A DNA stretch of 7,774 nt from NCBI GenBank assembly GCA_905236545.1, contig CAJOQO010000230.1, positions 1 through 7,774 on the forward strand, read 5' to 3'. Below are positions 1 through 6,134 of this stretch, one piece after another. How positions within the stretch are numbered: the first letter of the stretch is position 1; each line of letters begins with the position of its first letter. Under the pieces are notes generated by a model. It made no database searches, was not told the DNA's origin, and worked only from the letters and a program-made list of their open reading frames with translations. A program made the translations under genes and the position numbers. Source of the DNA: an uncultured Lachnospiraceae bacterium. GTDB taxonomy: Bacteria > Bacillota > Clostridia > Lachnospirales > Lachnospiraceae.

Positions 1-120
1 CTGGCTCCCTTCTCGCCGCGCTCCGGTCTCTCCGCCCGCTCGCCTCTGGCTCCCTTCTCGCCGCGCTCCGGCCTCTCCGCACGGTCACCCCGGGCGCCCT
101 TCTCACCGCGCTCCGGCCTC
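1..120 (-). repeat. 45-bp in-frame tandem repeat coding the RicT tail
   Basis: Two complete 45-bp units (1-45 and 46-90) and a third partial, diverged unit share the core CTTCTCgCCGCGCTCCGG. Each encodes 15 residues of the type ERPERGEKGARG(E/D)RA. The array starts after the KPRKKKDPSQQGKK segment and continues beyond the window, so the copy number is unknown. The charged Arg/Glu/Gly composition suggests a disordered tail; RNA contact is possible but only inferred. Confidence 0.9.
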
Positions 121-986
121 TCGCCCTTCTCGCCGCGCAGTTTCTTTCCCTGCTGGGAAGGATCCTTCTTCTTCCTGGGTTTAAACGTCAGATCCGACAC
201 GGGGAACACAACAATCTCCTTCGAATCCCCCTCTTCAAAAAGCACCCTGACCCTCTGGCGCAGGACATCCAGCTCGATCACCTTACCGGACTGTCCGTCC
301 GCCGTGATCGCTTCCTCCCCCAGCTTCGGCATACGGGCATTCAGGTACTCATACGTCGCTTCTTCATTCTTCAGACAGCACATCAGCCGCCCGCAGGTAC
401 CGGAGATCTTGGCCGGATTCAGAGAAAGGTTCTGTTCCTTCGCCATCTTGATGGAAACCGGCTCAAATTCCCGCAGGAAGGTGGCACAGCACAGCTCTCT
501 TCCGCAGGTACCGATGCCGCCAAGCATTCTTGTCTCATCGCGCACACCGATCTGACGCAGCTCGATCCGGACATGAAAGACACCGGCCAGATCCTTCACC
601 AGATTCCTGAAGTCCACCCGTCCGTCCGCCGTAAAATAGAACAGTACCTTGCTCCCGTCGAACGAATACTCCGCGTCCACCATCTTCATTTCCAGCTCAT
701 GCTCACGCACCTTCTCCCGGCAGACACGAAGCGCTTCCCTTTCCTTGATTCTGAGCATCTCAATCTTCTGCTCATCCTCAGGCGAAGCCTTGCGAAGCAG
801 AGAACGAAGCGGCTGCTGCACGAGATCCTCATCCACCATCTTCATGCAGGTGGAAATGATCCCATACTCCGGACCTTTCGAGGTTTCCGCGATCACATGA
901 TCCCCCATGCGAAGCTGCAGATCCTTCGGATCAAAATAATATACCTTTCCCGCGCTGCGGAATCTGACGCCAACTATCTTTATCAT
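1..986 (-). CDS. ricT: RicT/YaaT (PSP1-domain) regulatory protein, C-terminus cut off by window edge
   Basis: RicT belongs to the PSP1 family. In B. subtilis it joins RicA and RicF in a cytosolic complex that binds [4Fe-4S] clusters, works with RNase Y in mRNA maturation and promotes competence, biofilm and sporulation. The reading frame is open from ATG at 986 to the window edge, so at least 328 residues are present and the stop is missing. It begins MIKIVGVRFRSAGKVYYFDP; the PSP1 core covers about residues 60-150. Two cysteine clusters are visible: GTCGRELCC (C161, C166, C167) and GTCGRLMCC (C198, C203, C204), the expected Fe-S ligand region. An AAGGAA RBS lies about 10 bases before the ATG. 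After residue about 270 the protein turns into a charged K/R/E/G repeat tail, longer than usual for the family. It lies 131 bp downstream of mecA on the same strand and has no clear promoter of its own. Confidence 0.95.
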   Translation of the reverse strand, partial: MIKIVGVRFRSAGKVYYFDPKDLQLRMGDHVIAETSKGPEYGIISTCMKMVDEDLVQQPLRSLLRKASPEDEQKIEMLRIKEREALRVCREKVREHELEMKMVDAEYSFDGSKVLFYFTADGRVDFRNLVKDLAGVFHVRIELRQIGVRDETRMLGGIGTCGRELCCATFLREFEPVSIKMAKEQNLSLNPAKISGTCGRLMCCLKNEEATYEYLNARMPKLGEEAITADGQSGKVIELDVLRQRVRVLFEEGDSKEIVVFPVSDLTFKPRKKKDPSQQGKKLRGEKGERPERGEKGARGDRAERPERGEKGARGERAERPERGEKGA

Positions 987-1003
987 GCAAACGTTTCCTT
1001 ACC

Positions 1004-1054
1004 TTTTCAAAAATATCGTTTTTTCAATAATATCGTTTTTTCAAAAATATGATG
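1004..1054. repeat. Three tandem 17-bp AT-rich repeats upstream of ricT
   Basis: Units 1004-1020, 1021-1037 and 1038-1054 follow TTTTCAAAAATATCGTT; unit 2 has one change and unit 3 ends GATG instead of CGTT. They lie 18 bases upstream of the ricT start codon in the mecA-ricT gap. On the ricT strand each unit reads TTGAAAAAACGATATTn. The TTGAAA boxes resemble -35 elements, but no -10 box sits at the right distance. They could be a protein-binding array or a leader element; function is unknown. Confidence 0.85.
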
Positions 1055-1074
1055 TCCTGTAAAATGAGCAAATA

Positions 1075-1095
1075 CGCCGCGCTCCGGGCGCGGCG
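1075..1095 (-). terminator. GC-rich hairpin between mecA and ricT (weak terminator or attenuator)
   Basis: A perfect 8-bp stem, CGCCGCGC/GCGCGGCG, closes a 5-base loop (TCCGG) 23 bases after the mecA stop. On the mecA/ricT strand it is followed by TATTTGCTCATTTT, a poor U-tract, so it would terminate only partly. The TTTT run lies on the other strand (1096-1099), where no gene is expected to end. A partial terminator setting the mecA:ricT ratio is the likeliest reading. Confidence 0.5.
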
Positions 1096-1117
1096 TTTTC
1101 TCTCACCAATGATTTCC

Positions 1118-2233
1118 TCATACACTGCGCAGCTGCTGCATCGCCCGCTCCGCTACAATCACCTGCATATGTTCCCGGAAGAACTCATCCATTCCCGAAG
1201 AATAGTCCATCGGCACCGAATACTCAGACAGTACATTGCAGATGCGGTTAAACTGCTCCGGATCCGTGTCCATCTTCTTCACCAGCAGGTAAAATGCGCC
1301 GTCGTCCGGATTCTTGTAGAGGGAGTTATCGCCCTGATAATCCTCCGGTACACGTCTCGACGCGTCCAGAACATTGCTCAGACTCTTGAAGAGGTAGAAT
1401 CTGGTGTACTGATAGATCTCCTCCTCCAGTTCCCTGCCCTGGTTCTTTCCTGAGACGCCCTTCCTGCCATTCTTCACCGGTCCCGTTCCGGCATCGGCGC
1501 CTTTCCCGCCGTCCTTCACCGGTTCCACACCGGCTTTGACACCTTTTCCGCCGTCCTTCACCGGTTCCGCGCCGGCTCCGATGCCTTTTCCGCCGTCCTT
1601 CACCGGCCCAGCGCCGGCTCCGGCATCTTTTCCGGCACCCTTCACCGATCCCGTTCCGGCACCGGCCAGGCCATCATTCCTCACCGCACCGGTTCCGATC
1701 GACTGCGCCTTTTTCCCGGCTGCCGATCCTGCTTCGCCGTCTTCCTCAGACGCCAGACTGCCGGCAGAGGACGTCATCCCCTCAGCCGGCCCGCCCTCCT
1801 CTTTCGAGGACTCCTGCGCTCTCATCTCATCCAGCTGTTTCTTGAACTGCTTAAGCAGATTCAGAATATCATCAGCCCTTGAATGAGCGGGAGAAGCAGC
1901 GGCCGGAGCATCCTTTTCGCCCGAAGCGGCAGCGCCGGAAAATGCTTTGCCGGAAAAGTTCCTGAACCGTGAATCAATCTCGCCCGGATCATCCACCCTT
2001 GTGATGATCAGGACAAGCTGGTCCTTTCCCGTCGGCATCGCTTCTATCATCAGCGGGTTGTTGTTAAAGCTGAAGCCAAGCTCCCGCGAGGCCTGCATCA
2101 TCATGTCACGAAGCAGCCCTCTCGCTTTCTCACCGCCGCACACAAGTTCAGAAAGGCGGATCTTCCGGTCTTCAAGATCCTCCTTGCTCAGCACACAACG
2201 TATCTGTCTGTCATTTATCTTTTCTATCTTCAT
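1118..2233 (-). CDS. mecA: Adaptor protein MecA with a repeat-expanded linker
   Basis: MecA proteins carry substrates to the ClpC unfoldase of the ClpCP protease; in B. subtilis the best known substrate is ComK. The N-terminal substrate-binding domain (residues 1-95) starts MKIEKINDRQIRCVLSKEDL and ends near LVLIITRVDDPGEIDSRF. The C-terminal ClpC-binding domain (about 273-371) runs from IYQYTRFYLFKSLSNV to EFFREHMQVIVAERAM. Between them lies about 175 residues of Gly/Ala/Lys-rich, probably disordered linker; B. subtilis MecA totals about 218 residues against 371 here. The start is set at ATG 2233 because the family begins M-x-IEKIN. An in-frame TTG at 2239 sits better behind the weak ACAGG RBS, and start there would add two residues. 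A promoter with a short leader lies just upstream, and ricT follows on the same strand. Confidence 0.95.
   Translation of the reverse strand: MKIEKINDRQIRCVLSKEDLEDRKIRLSELVCGGEKARGLLRDMMMQASRELGFSFNNNPLMIEAMPTGKDQLVLIITRVDDPGEIDSRFRNFSGKAFSGAAASGEKDAPAAASPAHSRADDILNLLKQFKKQLDEMRAQESSKEEGGPAEGMTSSAGSLASEEDGEAGSAAGKKAQSIGTGAVRNDGLAGAGTGSVKGAGKDAGAGAGPVKDGGKGIGAGAEPVKDGGKGVKAGVEPVKDGGKGADAGTGPVKNGRKGVSGKNQGRELEEEIYQYTRFYLFKSLSNVLDASRRVPEDYQGDNSLYKNPDDGAFYLLVKKMDTDPEQFNRICNVLSEYSVPMDYSSGMDEFFREHMQVIVAERAMQQLRSV
1451..1660 (-). repeat. 42-bp in-frame tandem repeat in the MecA linker
   Basis: Five consecutive 42-bp units (1451-1492, 1493-1534, 1535-1576, 1577-1618, 1619-1660) encode 14-residue repeats of the type AGxEPVKDGGKGxx. 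A diverged unit of about 39 bp follows on the N-terminal side (IGTGAVRNDGLAG). The central three units are most alike, which suggests growth by unequal exchange or slippage from the middle. The repeat lies wholly between the two folded domains and keeps the frame. Confidence 0.95.
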
Positions 2234-2267
2234 AATCAAAAGGATTAACCTGTCTAAAGTCGATTAC

Positions 2268-2299
2268 GGATCGCTCCGCGCTTCGCGCTTCCACAATCC
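2268..2299 (-). other. Nested hairpin in the mecA mRNA leader
   Basis: In the mecA transcript GGAUUG (2299-2294) can pair with CGAUCC (2273-2268), including one G-U pair. Inside it GCGC-GAA-GCGC (2288-2278) forms a second stem. The structure starts within about 10 bases of the predicted mRNA 5' end and leaves the RBS free. This fits a 5' stabilising stem-loop, but the role is inferred. Confidence 0.4.
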
Positions 2300-2314
2300 T
2301 GCCTTATTGTCACC

Positions 2315-2342
2315 ATTATAACGGGCGAGATTATTTTGTAAA
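2315..2342 (-). promoter_or_regulatory. Sigma-A-like promoter for mecA(-ricT)
   Basis: Read on the minus strand: TTTACA (2342-2337), a 16-base spacer, then a perfect TATAAT (2320-2315). Predicted transcription starts near 2308, giving a leader of about 70 bases before mecA. Confidence 0.8.
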
Positions 2343-2349
2343 GACAATT

Positions 2350-2376
2350 TTGATCGTATGTTTCATATGATACAAT
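2350..2376 (+). promoter_or_regulatory. Extended -10 promoter for the decarboxylase gene
   Basis: TACAAT at 2371-2376 is preceded by TATGA, matching the extended -10 (TRTGn). The upstream TTGATC (2350-2355) is a possible -35 with a short 15-base spacer. Predicted start is about 2382-2384, only a few bases before the ATG at 2386. Its -35 region is 7 bases from that of the mecA promoter, so a regulator bound here could affect both. Confidence 0.7.
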
Positions 2377-2385
2377 AGTTCTGTT

Positions 2386-3969
2386 ATGACAATCTACGAC
2401 GAATTGAAAACCTATACCGCCTCCGACGCTTATCCCTTTCATATGCCGGGGCACAAACGCCGCGCCGCCTTTCTGTGCGATCCCGCCGCCATCGATCTCA
2501 CGGAAATCGACGGCTTCGACAATCTGCATCACGCCGAAGGGATCCTGAAAGAGGCTGAGAACAGAGCCGCGAAGCTCTACGGAAGCGAAGAAACGCATTT
2601 TCTCGTAAACGGAAGCACCGCAGGAGTGCTCAGCGCCATCGGGGCATGCACCCGCCCCGGCGGTCTGCTTCTGATGGCCCGGAACAGTCATCGTTCCGCC
2701 TATCACGCCGCTGCGCTCAGCAGGGTGCGCTGCGTGTATCTTTCTCCCGCTTCCACGGATCTGGCAGATCGGTGCGGCCCGGTCGATCCGGCACTGATAG
2801 AGGATACGTTAGAGGAATGGCCGGAGACAAACGCTGTCTTTCTGACCTCACCCACCTATGACGGCGTGGTCTCGGATATCAGGCAGATTGCAGCCATCGC
2901 ACACCGCCGCGGCGTCCCTCTGATCGTCGACGAAGCGCACGGAGCGCATTTCGGAATGCATCCGATCTTCCCCCGGTCCTCCGTGGAACTGGGCGCAGAC
3001 CTTGTGATCCACAGTCTGCACAAGACGCTCCCCGCGCTCACCCAGACCGCACTGATCCATGTAAACGGTACCCTTGTCGACCGTGCCAGGCTGCGCCGGC
3101 TTCTCACCGTCTACCAGACCAGCAGTCCCAGCTACGTCCTCATGGCCTCCATGGATCAATGCATCACTCTCCTTTCAAAAGCCGGAGACGCACTGTTTGA
3201 CGCCTATGCGAAGCGGCTCGAAGGATTCTATCAGGAAACAAAACTGGTTCACTATGCATTTCTGAGAACCGATGATCCCTCCAGGATCCTTATCCATCCG
3301 GCGCAAAGATCCTGTGCAACAATACCCCTGCCAGGCGGATCCACACAACAGGCTGCCGGACTGCGGGAGGGCCAGCAGATGGATTCCGGACTGCGGGAGC
3401 ACCCTTCACAGGACGCCTCTGCATACCCCTGCAGTTTAAACGCTCTGCAGCTTTATCATACCCTGCGTGAACGGTTTCACCTTCAGCCCGAGATGGCCGC
3501 ACCCTCCTATGTCCTTATGCTTTCTTCCGTCTGCGATGACGAGGAAGGATTCTCAAGGCTTTCCGGGGCACTGCGCACACTTGATCGGGAGTGGAAACCT
3601 TCCGCCGGCCCTCCCCTGCAGGACGCGGATGACCGTCGGACTCCTCGCCCCCTGCAGGATACGGATGGCTGGCGGACTCCGAACCCCCTGCAGCACACGG
3701 ATGGCCGACAGGCAGAGGCCGCACCGTACACCATCGCGGAAGCACTTGACGCGCCGGCCGGGCCAGTGCCTTTCTCAGCCTCCGAAGGCCGGATCTCCGG
3801 GGAATTTCTCACCCTGTATCCGCCAGGCATCCCGCTTGTGGTTCCCGGCGAACGGATCCCCGTCGGTCTGCCTGGCCGGATCCTTGCGCTGAAGCACGAA
3901 GGGTATTCCATTACAGGCCCGGAGGATCACAGTCTGCAGAGCATTCGCGTACTCACACCACTGTCCTGA
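2386..3969 (+). CDS. PLP-dependent Orn/Lys/Arg decarboxylase family protein (YaaO/SpeA-like)
   Basis: This is a fold-type I PLP enzyme of the basic amino acid decarboxylase family, which makes agmatine, cadaverine or putrescine from arginine, lysine or ornithine. Motifs in order: FHMPGHK (18-24), VDEAHGAHF (D182 and H185 contact the cofactor), HSLHKTLPALTQT with Schiff-base lysine K213, and YPPGIPLVVPGERI from Y478 in the C-terminal domain. At 527 residues it is longer than the usual 470-490 because of two repeat-bearing insertions (about 320-345 and 410-445) between the catalytic core and the C-terminal domain. The ATG at 2386 is the only plausible start before the HMPGHK motif, yet no RBS precedes it. 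B. subtilis yaaO also lies just upstream of a nucleotide kinase and holB. Substrate cannot be read from sequence. Confidence 0.93.
   Translation: MTIYDELKTYTASDAYPFHMPGHKRRAAFLCDPAAIDLTEIDGFDNLHHAEGILKEAENRAAKLYGSEETHFLVNGSTAGVLSAIGACTRPGGLLLMARNSHRSAYHAAALSRVRCVYLSPASTDLADRCGPVDPALIEDTLEEWPETNAVFLTSPTYDGVVSDIRQIAAIAHRRGVPLIVDEAHGAHFGMHPIFPRSSVELGADLVIHSLHKTLPALTQTALIHVNGTLVDRARLRRLLTVYQTSSPSYVLMASMDQCITLLSKAGDALFDAYAKRLEGFYQETKLVHYAFLRTDDPSRILIHPAQRSCATIPLPGGSTQQAAGLREGQQMDSGLREHPSQDASAYPCSLNALQLYHTLRERFHLQPEMAAPSYVLMLSSVCDDEEGFSRLSGALRTLDREWKPSAGPPLQDADDRRTPRPLQDTDGWRTPNPLQHTDGRQAEAAPYTIAEALDAPAGPVPFSASEGRISGEFLTLYPPGIPLVVPGERIPVGLPGRILALKHEGYSITGPEDHSLQSIRVLTPLS
3356..3399 (+). repeat. 30-bp in-frame repeat, two copies, in the decarboxylase
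   Basis: The 14-base CCGGACTGCGGGAG occurs at 3356-3369 and again at 3386-3399, exactly 30 bases apart. It encodes two SGLRE-type units (AGLREGQQMD, SGLREHPSQD). The segment is Gln/Gly/Ser-rich and looks like a flexible insertion. Confidence 0.75.
3613..3708 (+). repeat. 36-bp in-frame tandem repeat in the decarboxylase
   Basis: Units at 3613-3648, 3649-3684 and partial 3685-3708 encode PLQDaDDRRTPR, PLQDTDGWRTPN and PLQHTDGR, each unit being 12 residues. The array sits just before the C-terminal domain (about residues 410-441). Proline, charged residues and the lack of any hydrophobic pattern indicate an unstructured linker. Confidence 0.9.
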
Positions 3970-4021
3970 TCTGCAGTTTGCTGTCCCCGCTGCAAAAGGC
4001 ACGTCAGATGTCTGAATCGTA

Positions 4022-4050
4022 AGGAAACACTGAGCATATCAGCGTTTCCT
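4022..4050 (+). other. 12-bp hairpin and repeated box in the decarboxylase-kinase gap
   Basis: AGGAAACACTGA (4022-4033) pairs with TCAGCGTTTCCT (4039-4050) with one mismatch around a 5-base loop. No T-run follows, so it is not a standard terminator; a processing site or mRNA stabiliser is possible. Its right-arm sequence ATCAGCGTTTCC (4038-4049) recurs at 4098-4109, exactly 60 bases on. An inverted pair TCCGGCGG (4058-4065)/CCGCCGGA (4131-4138) also lies in this 220-bp gap. I see no convincing promoter here, so the kinase and holB may be read from the decarboxylase promoter. Confidence 0.5.
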
Positions 4051-4195
4051 CAGAGCCTCCGGCGGATCGCAGTGCTATCAACCGCAAAACGAAATAAATC
4101 AGCGTTTCCATAACTCAGCGCCGCCATAACCCGCCGGAAAGGCATTTCCTTCTCCGGCCACGGCAAAAAAGCCGCCACGATTAACAGGAATGACT

Positions 4196-4828
4196 ATGAA
4201 GCATCTGTTTTATCTGATGGGAAAAAGTGCATCCGGTAAAGATACCCTTTATGAAACCCTCCTGAACGATTCCACCCTTGCACTGAAGCCTCTGATCCCG
4301 TGGACCACACGTCCTGCCCGGGCAAATGAGCAGGATGGCGTGGAATATCATTTTACAGACGAAGCCGGACTGCAGATTCTGGAGGAAAAGGGCCTGGTGA
4401 TAGAGAAGCGGACCTATCAGACAGAGCACGGCCCATGGACTTATTTCACCGTAAAGGACGCCGCCTCTTTGTCTCATGACCGGATCGGAATCGGCACGCT
4501 CGAATCATACCGTAAGATCAGGGATTCCTATCCGGACGGCTGTGTCATCCCAATCTATCTCGAAGTAGAGGACGGGCTCCGCCTTTCCCGGGCGCTGGAG
4601 CGCGAACGAAGGCCCGGCAACCATCGGTATGAAGAGATGTGCCGGCGGTTTCTCTCTGATCAGAAAGACTTCTCTGAGGAGAAGCTGCAGGAGGCAGGCA
4701 TAACAAAAAGGTTTTCAAACGAAGGTGATCCTTCTCTTTGCTATCAGGCCGTAGTGTCATATATCCGCAGCATCCTGGAGTGCAGACAGAGCAGCGGGCA
4801 GAAAGGCGGGCAGGATGGGCTCATTTAA
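4196..4828 (+). CDS. Guanylate-kinase-like P-loop nucleotide kinase
   Basis: This 210-residue protein belongs to the guanylate kinase family, whose known members make GDP from GMP and ATP in the cytosol. The P-loop is GKSASGKDT (9-17). The GMP-binding signature is partly present as TTRPAR (37-42) followed by DGVEYHF (47-53), and an Arg-rich lid segment RALERERR lies near residue 125. The YGT loop of ordinary Gmk is replaced by HGPWTYFTV (78-86), so the acceptor nucleotide is uncertain. ATG 4196 is preferred: AGGA at 4186-4189 touches the alternative ATG 4190 but lies 6 bases before 4196. holB overlaps its last 14 bases, indicating translational coupling. In B. subtilis a thymidylate kinase gene lies in the corresponding region between yaaO and holB. 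Confidence 0.88.
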   Translation: MKHLFYLMGKSASGKDTLYETLLNDSTLALKPLIPWTTRPARANEQDGVEYHFTDEAGLQILEEKGLVIEKRTYQTEHGPWTYFTVKDAASLSHDRIGIGTLESYRKIRDSYPDGCVIPIYLEVEDGLRLSRALERERRPGNHRYEEMCRRFLSDQKDFSEEKLQEAGITKRFSNEGDPSLCYQAVVSYIRSILECRQSSGQKGGQDGLI

Positions 4829-5702
4829 CCAGATCCAACATCAAAAACGTGCTGCAGCGATTCTGCAGCGCGCGATCCTGGCAGACCGTGTCAGCCACGC
4901 ATGGCTCTTCAGCGGGCCATCCGCAGCCGACATGCAGACGCTCGCCCTCGCATTTGCCCAAACGCTTCAGTGCACGGAGCGCCCGCAGGGAACCGCAGAT
5001 GCCTGCAGGAAATGCAGAAGCTGCCGCCAGGCAGAAGGAGGGAATCATCCCGATCTCCTCGTATGGTCCCACGAGAAGCCGAAAACCTTCTCTGTCGAAG
5101 AAGTCCGCGCCCTGACGGCAGACGTCTCCATCCGTCCCTTCGAAAGCGAGCGCAAGATCTATATCGTTCCGGATGCACACCTCATGCGGGCCGAAGCGCA
5201 GAATGCGCTGCTCAAAACGCTGGAAGAGCCTCCGGACTATGCCGTGCTTATTCTGCTCACATCCTCTCCGGACGCCATGCTCGAAACAGTTCGCTCCCGC
5301 TGCCAGATCGTTGAGCTCGCAGCCGGACAGGCAGAATACGATCCCGCCCTGCTTCAGGCCGCGGAACAGATTCTGCTCCATGTTCGTTCCTGGAATCTCG
5401 CCCAGATCAGAGCAGCCGCAAAGGATCTGACGCAGTACAAAGACCAGCCGGATCAGATCCTTTCCCTGTTTACCTCCTGGTACAGGGACGTCCTTTATTA
5501 TAAAGCCTCAAAAAAATCGGAAGGAATTCTCGCACAGGCACATGCCTCCTGTATTCGGAGCATCGCCGAAAGCCTGTCCTTCGAAGAGATCCAGCGGATC
5601 CTCGACAACATCCTCACAGCGATGAACCGCCTGAAAGCAAATGTCAATTTTGAACTCACAATGGAACTGCTTCTGATGATCCTGAAGGATCCGGCAGCCT
5701 GA
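4815..5702 (+). CDS. holB: DNA polymerase III subunit delta prime (clamp loader)
   Basis: HolB is the delta prime subunit of the clamp loader that places the sliding clamp on DNA at the replication fork. The 295-residue protein begins FNQIQHQKRAAAILQRAI and continues SHAWLFSGP, typical of this AAA+ family. Zinc-binding cysteines are C53, C64, C67 and C70. LLKTLEEPP (132-140) and the SRC arginine-finger motif (161-163) are both intact. The Walker A loop is degenerate: GPSAADMQT (34-42) lacks the lysine, so this subunit should not bind ATP itself, as known for E. coli delta prime. It starts inside the kinase gene behind a GGCGGGCAGG RBS region. In many Bacillota ricT follows holB; here the next gene is the opposing DUF1858 gene. 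Confidence 0.96.
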   Translation: MGSFNQIQHQKRAAAILQRAILADRVSHAWLFSGPSAADMQTLALAFAQTLQCTERPQGTADACRKCRSCRQAEGGNHPDLLVWSHEKPKTFSVEEVRALTADVSIRPFESERKIYIVPDAHLMRAEAQNALLKTLEEPPDYAVLILLTSSPDAMLETVRSRCQIVELAAGQAEYDPALLQAAEQILLHVRSWNLAQIRAAAKDLTQYKDQPDQILSLFTSWYRDVLYYKASKKSEGILAQAHASCIRSIAESLSFEEIQRILDNILTAMNRLKANVNFELTMELLLMILKDPAA

Positions 5703-5738
5703 TCCAACGATCCACTACACCGAAAGGGCAGAAAAGAA

Positions 5739-5769
5739 CAGATCGGGCAATAAAACCCTGCCCGATCTG
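5739..5769. terminator. Hairpin between convergent holB and DUF1858 genes
   Basis: A perfect 11-bp stem, CAGATCGGGCA/TGCCCGATCTG, closes a 9-base loop (5750-5758). It lies 36 bases past the holB stop and 25 bases past the stop of the opposing gene, as expected for a shared terminator. The flanking U-tract is better on the minus strand (TGTTCTTTTC) and lacking on the plus strand. Confidence 0.7.
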
Positions 5770-5794
5770 CAGCTCATCCACTTCACTGTCAGCT

Positions 5795-6019
5795 CTATTT
5801 TGCTGCCTGGCCTTCAGGCTTGCTCTCCAGATAATTATTCAGTCTGGCAAGCAAAAGCTCCGGATCGATTCCATGAACCATCGCAGCCTGCTCAAGGCTC
5901 TCACCCTGGGAAGACGGGCACCCAACGCAATACATTCCACCGCCCATCAGCACACCTGCCAGATCATAATCGATATTTAAGATCTCACCGATCGTCATGT
6001 CCTTTGTAATCTTAACCAT
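5795..6019 (-). CDS. DUF1858 redox-disulfide domain protein
   Basis: The 74-residue protein matches the DUF1858 / hybrid-cluster-protein-associated redox disulfide family, small cytosolic proteins with a conserved CxxC and no settled function. It begins [14 protein letters not shown] and contains [18 protein letters not shown] with C31 and C34, followed by [16 protein letters not shown], the normal family layout at normal length. The start is ATG 6019, 9 bases after a strong GGAAGGAG. An upstream in-frame ATG at 6070 would add 17 residues outside the family and lacks a comparable RBS. A well-formed promoter lies about 90 bp upstream, and a small hairpin GCAGG-CATT-CCTGC (6063-6076) is in the leader. 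Confidence 0.92.
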   Translation of the reverse strand: MVKITKDMTIGEILNIDYDLAGVLMGGGMYCVGCPSSQGESLEQAAMVHGIDPELLLARLNNYLESKPEGQAAK

Positions 6020-6105
6020 GATATAAAACTCCTTCCAACACGCATGATCCCATCCCTCCATTGCAGGCATTCCTGCGCAGAGGTCAGACTGATTTCGTCG
6101 GAATC

Positions 6106-6134
6106 ATTATATACCGGCTTTTTCATTTTGGCAA
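6106..6134 (-). promoter_or_regulatory. Sigma-A-like promoter for the DUF1858 gene
   Basis: Read on the minus strand: TTGCCA (6134-6129), a 17-base spacer, then TATAAT (6111-6106). Start is expected near 6099, giving a leader of about 80 bases. Confidence 0.85.

Noticed and set aside
304..1052. Rightward open frames opposite ricT
   Set aside because: They are antisense shadows of a well-conserved RicT frame with intact Cys clusters, and lack RBS.
1004..1060. A ricT promoter within the 17-bp repeats
   Set aside because: TTGAAA boxes are present but no -10-like hexamer lies 15-19 bases downstream of any of them.
1451..1660. CRISPR-like appearance of regularly spaced repeats
   Set aside because: The units are contiguous with no unique spacers and encode a regular in-frame peptide repeat; the same holds for 1-120 and 3613-3708.
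3970..4189. Riboswitch or T-box upstream of the kinase gene
   Set aside because: Inverted repeats are present but no known riboswitch or T-box signature, promoter or following terminator could be recognised.
6020..6070. Upstream ATG (6070) for the DUF1858 gene
   Set aside because: It adds 17 residues not seen in the family, while ATG 6019 has a strong GGAAGGAG.
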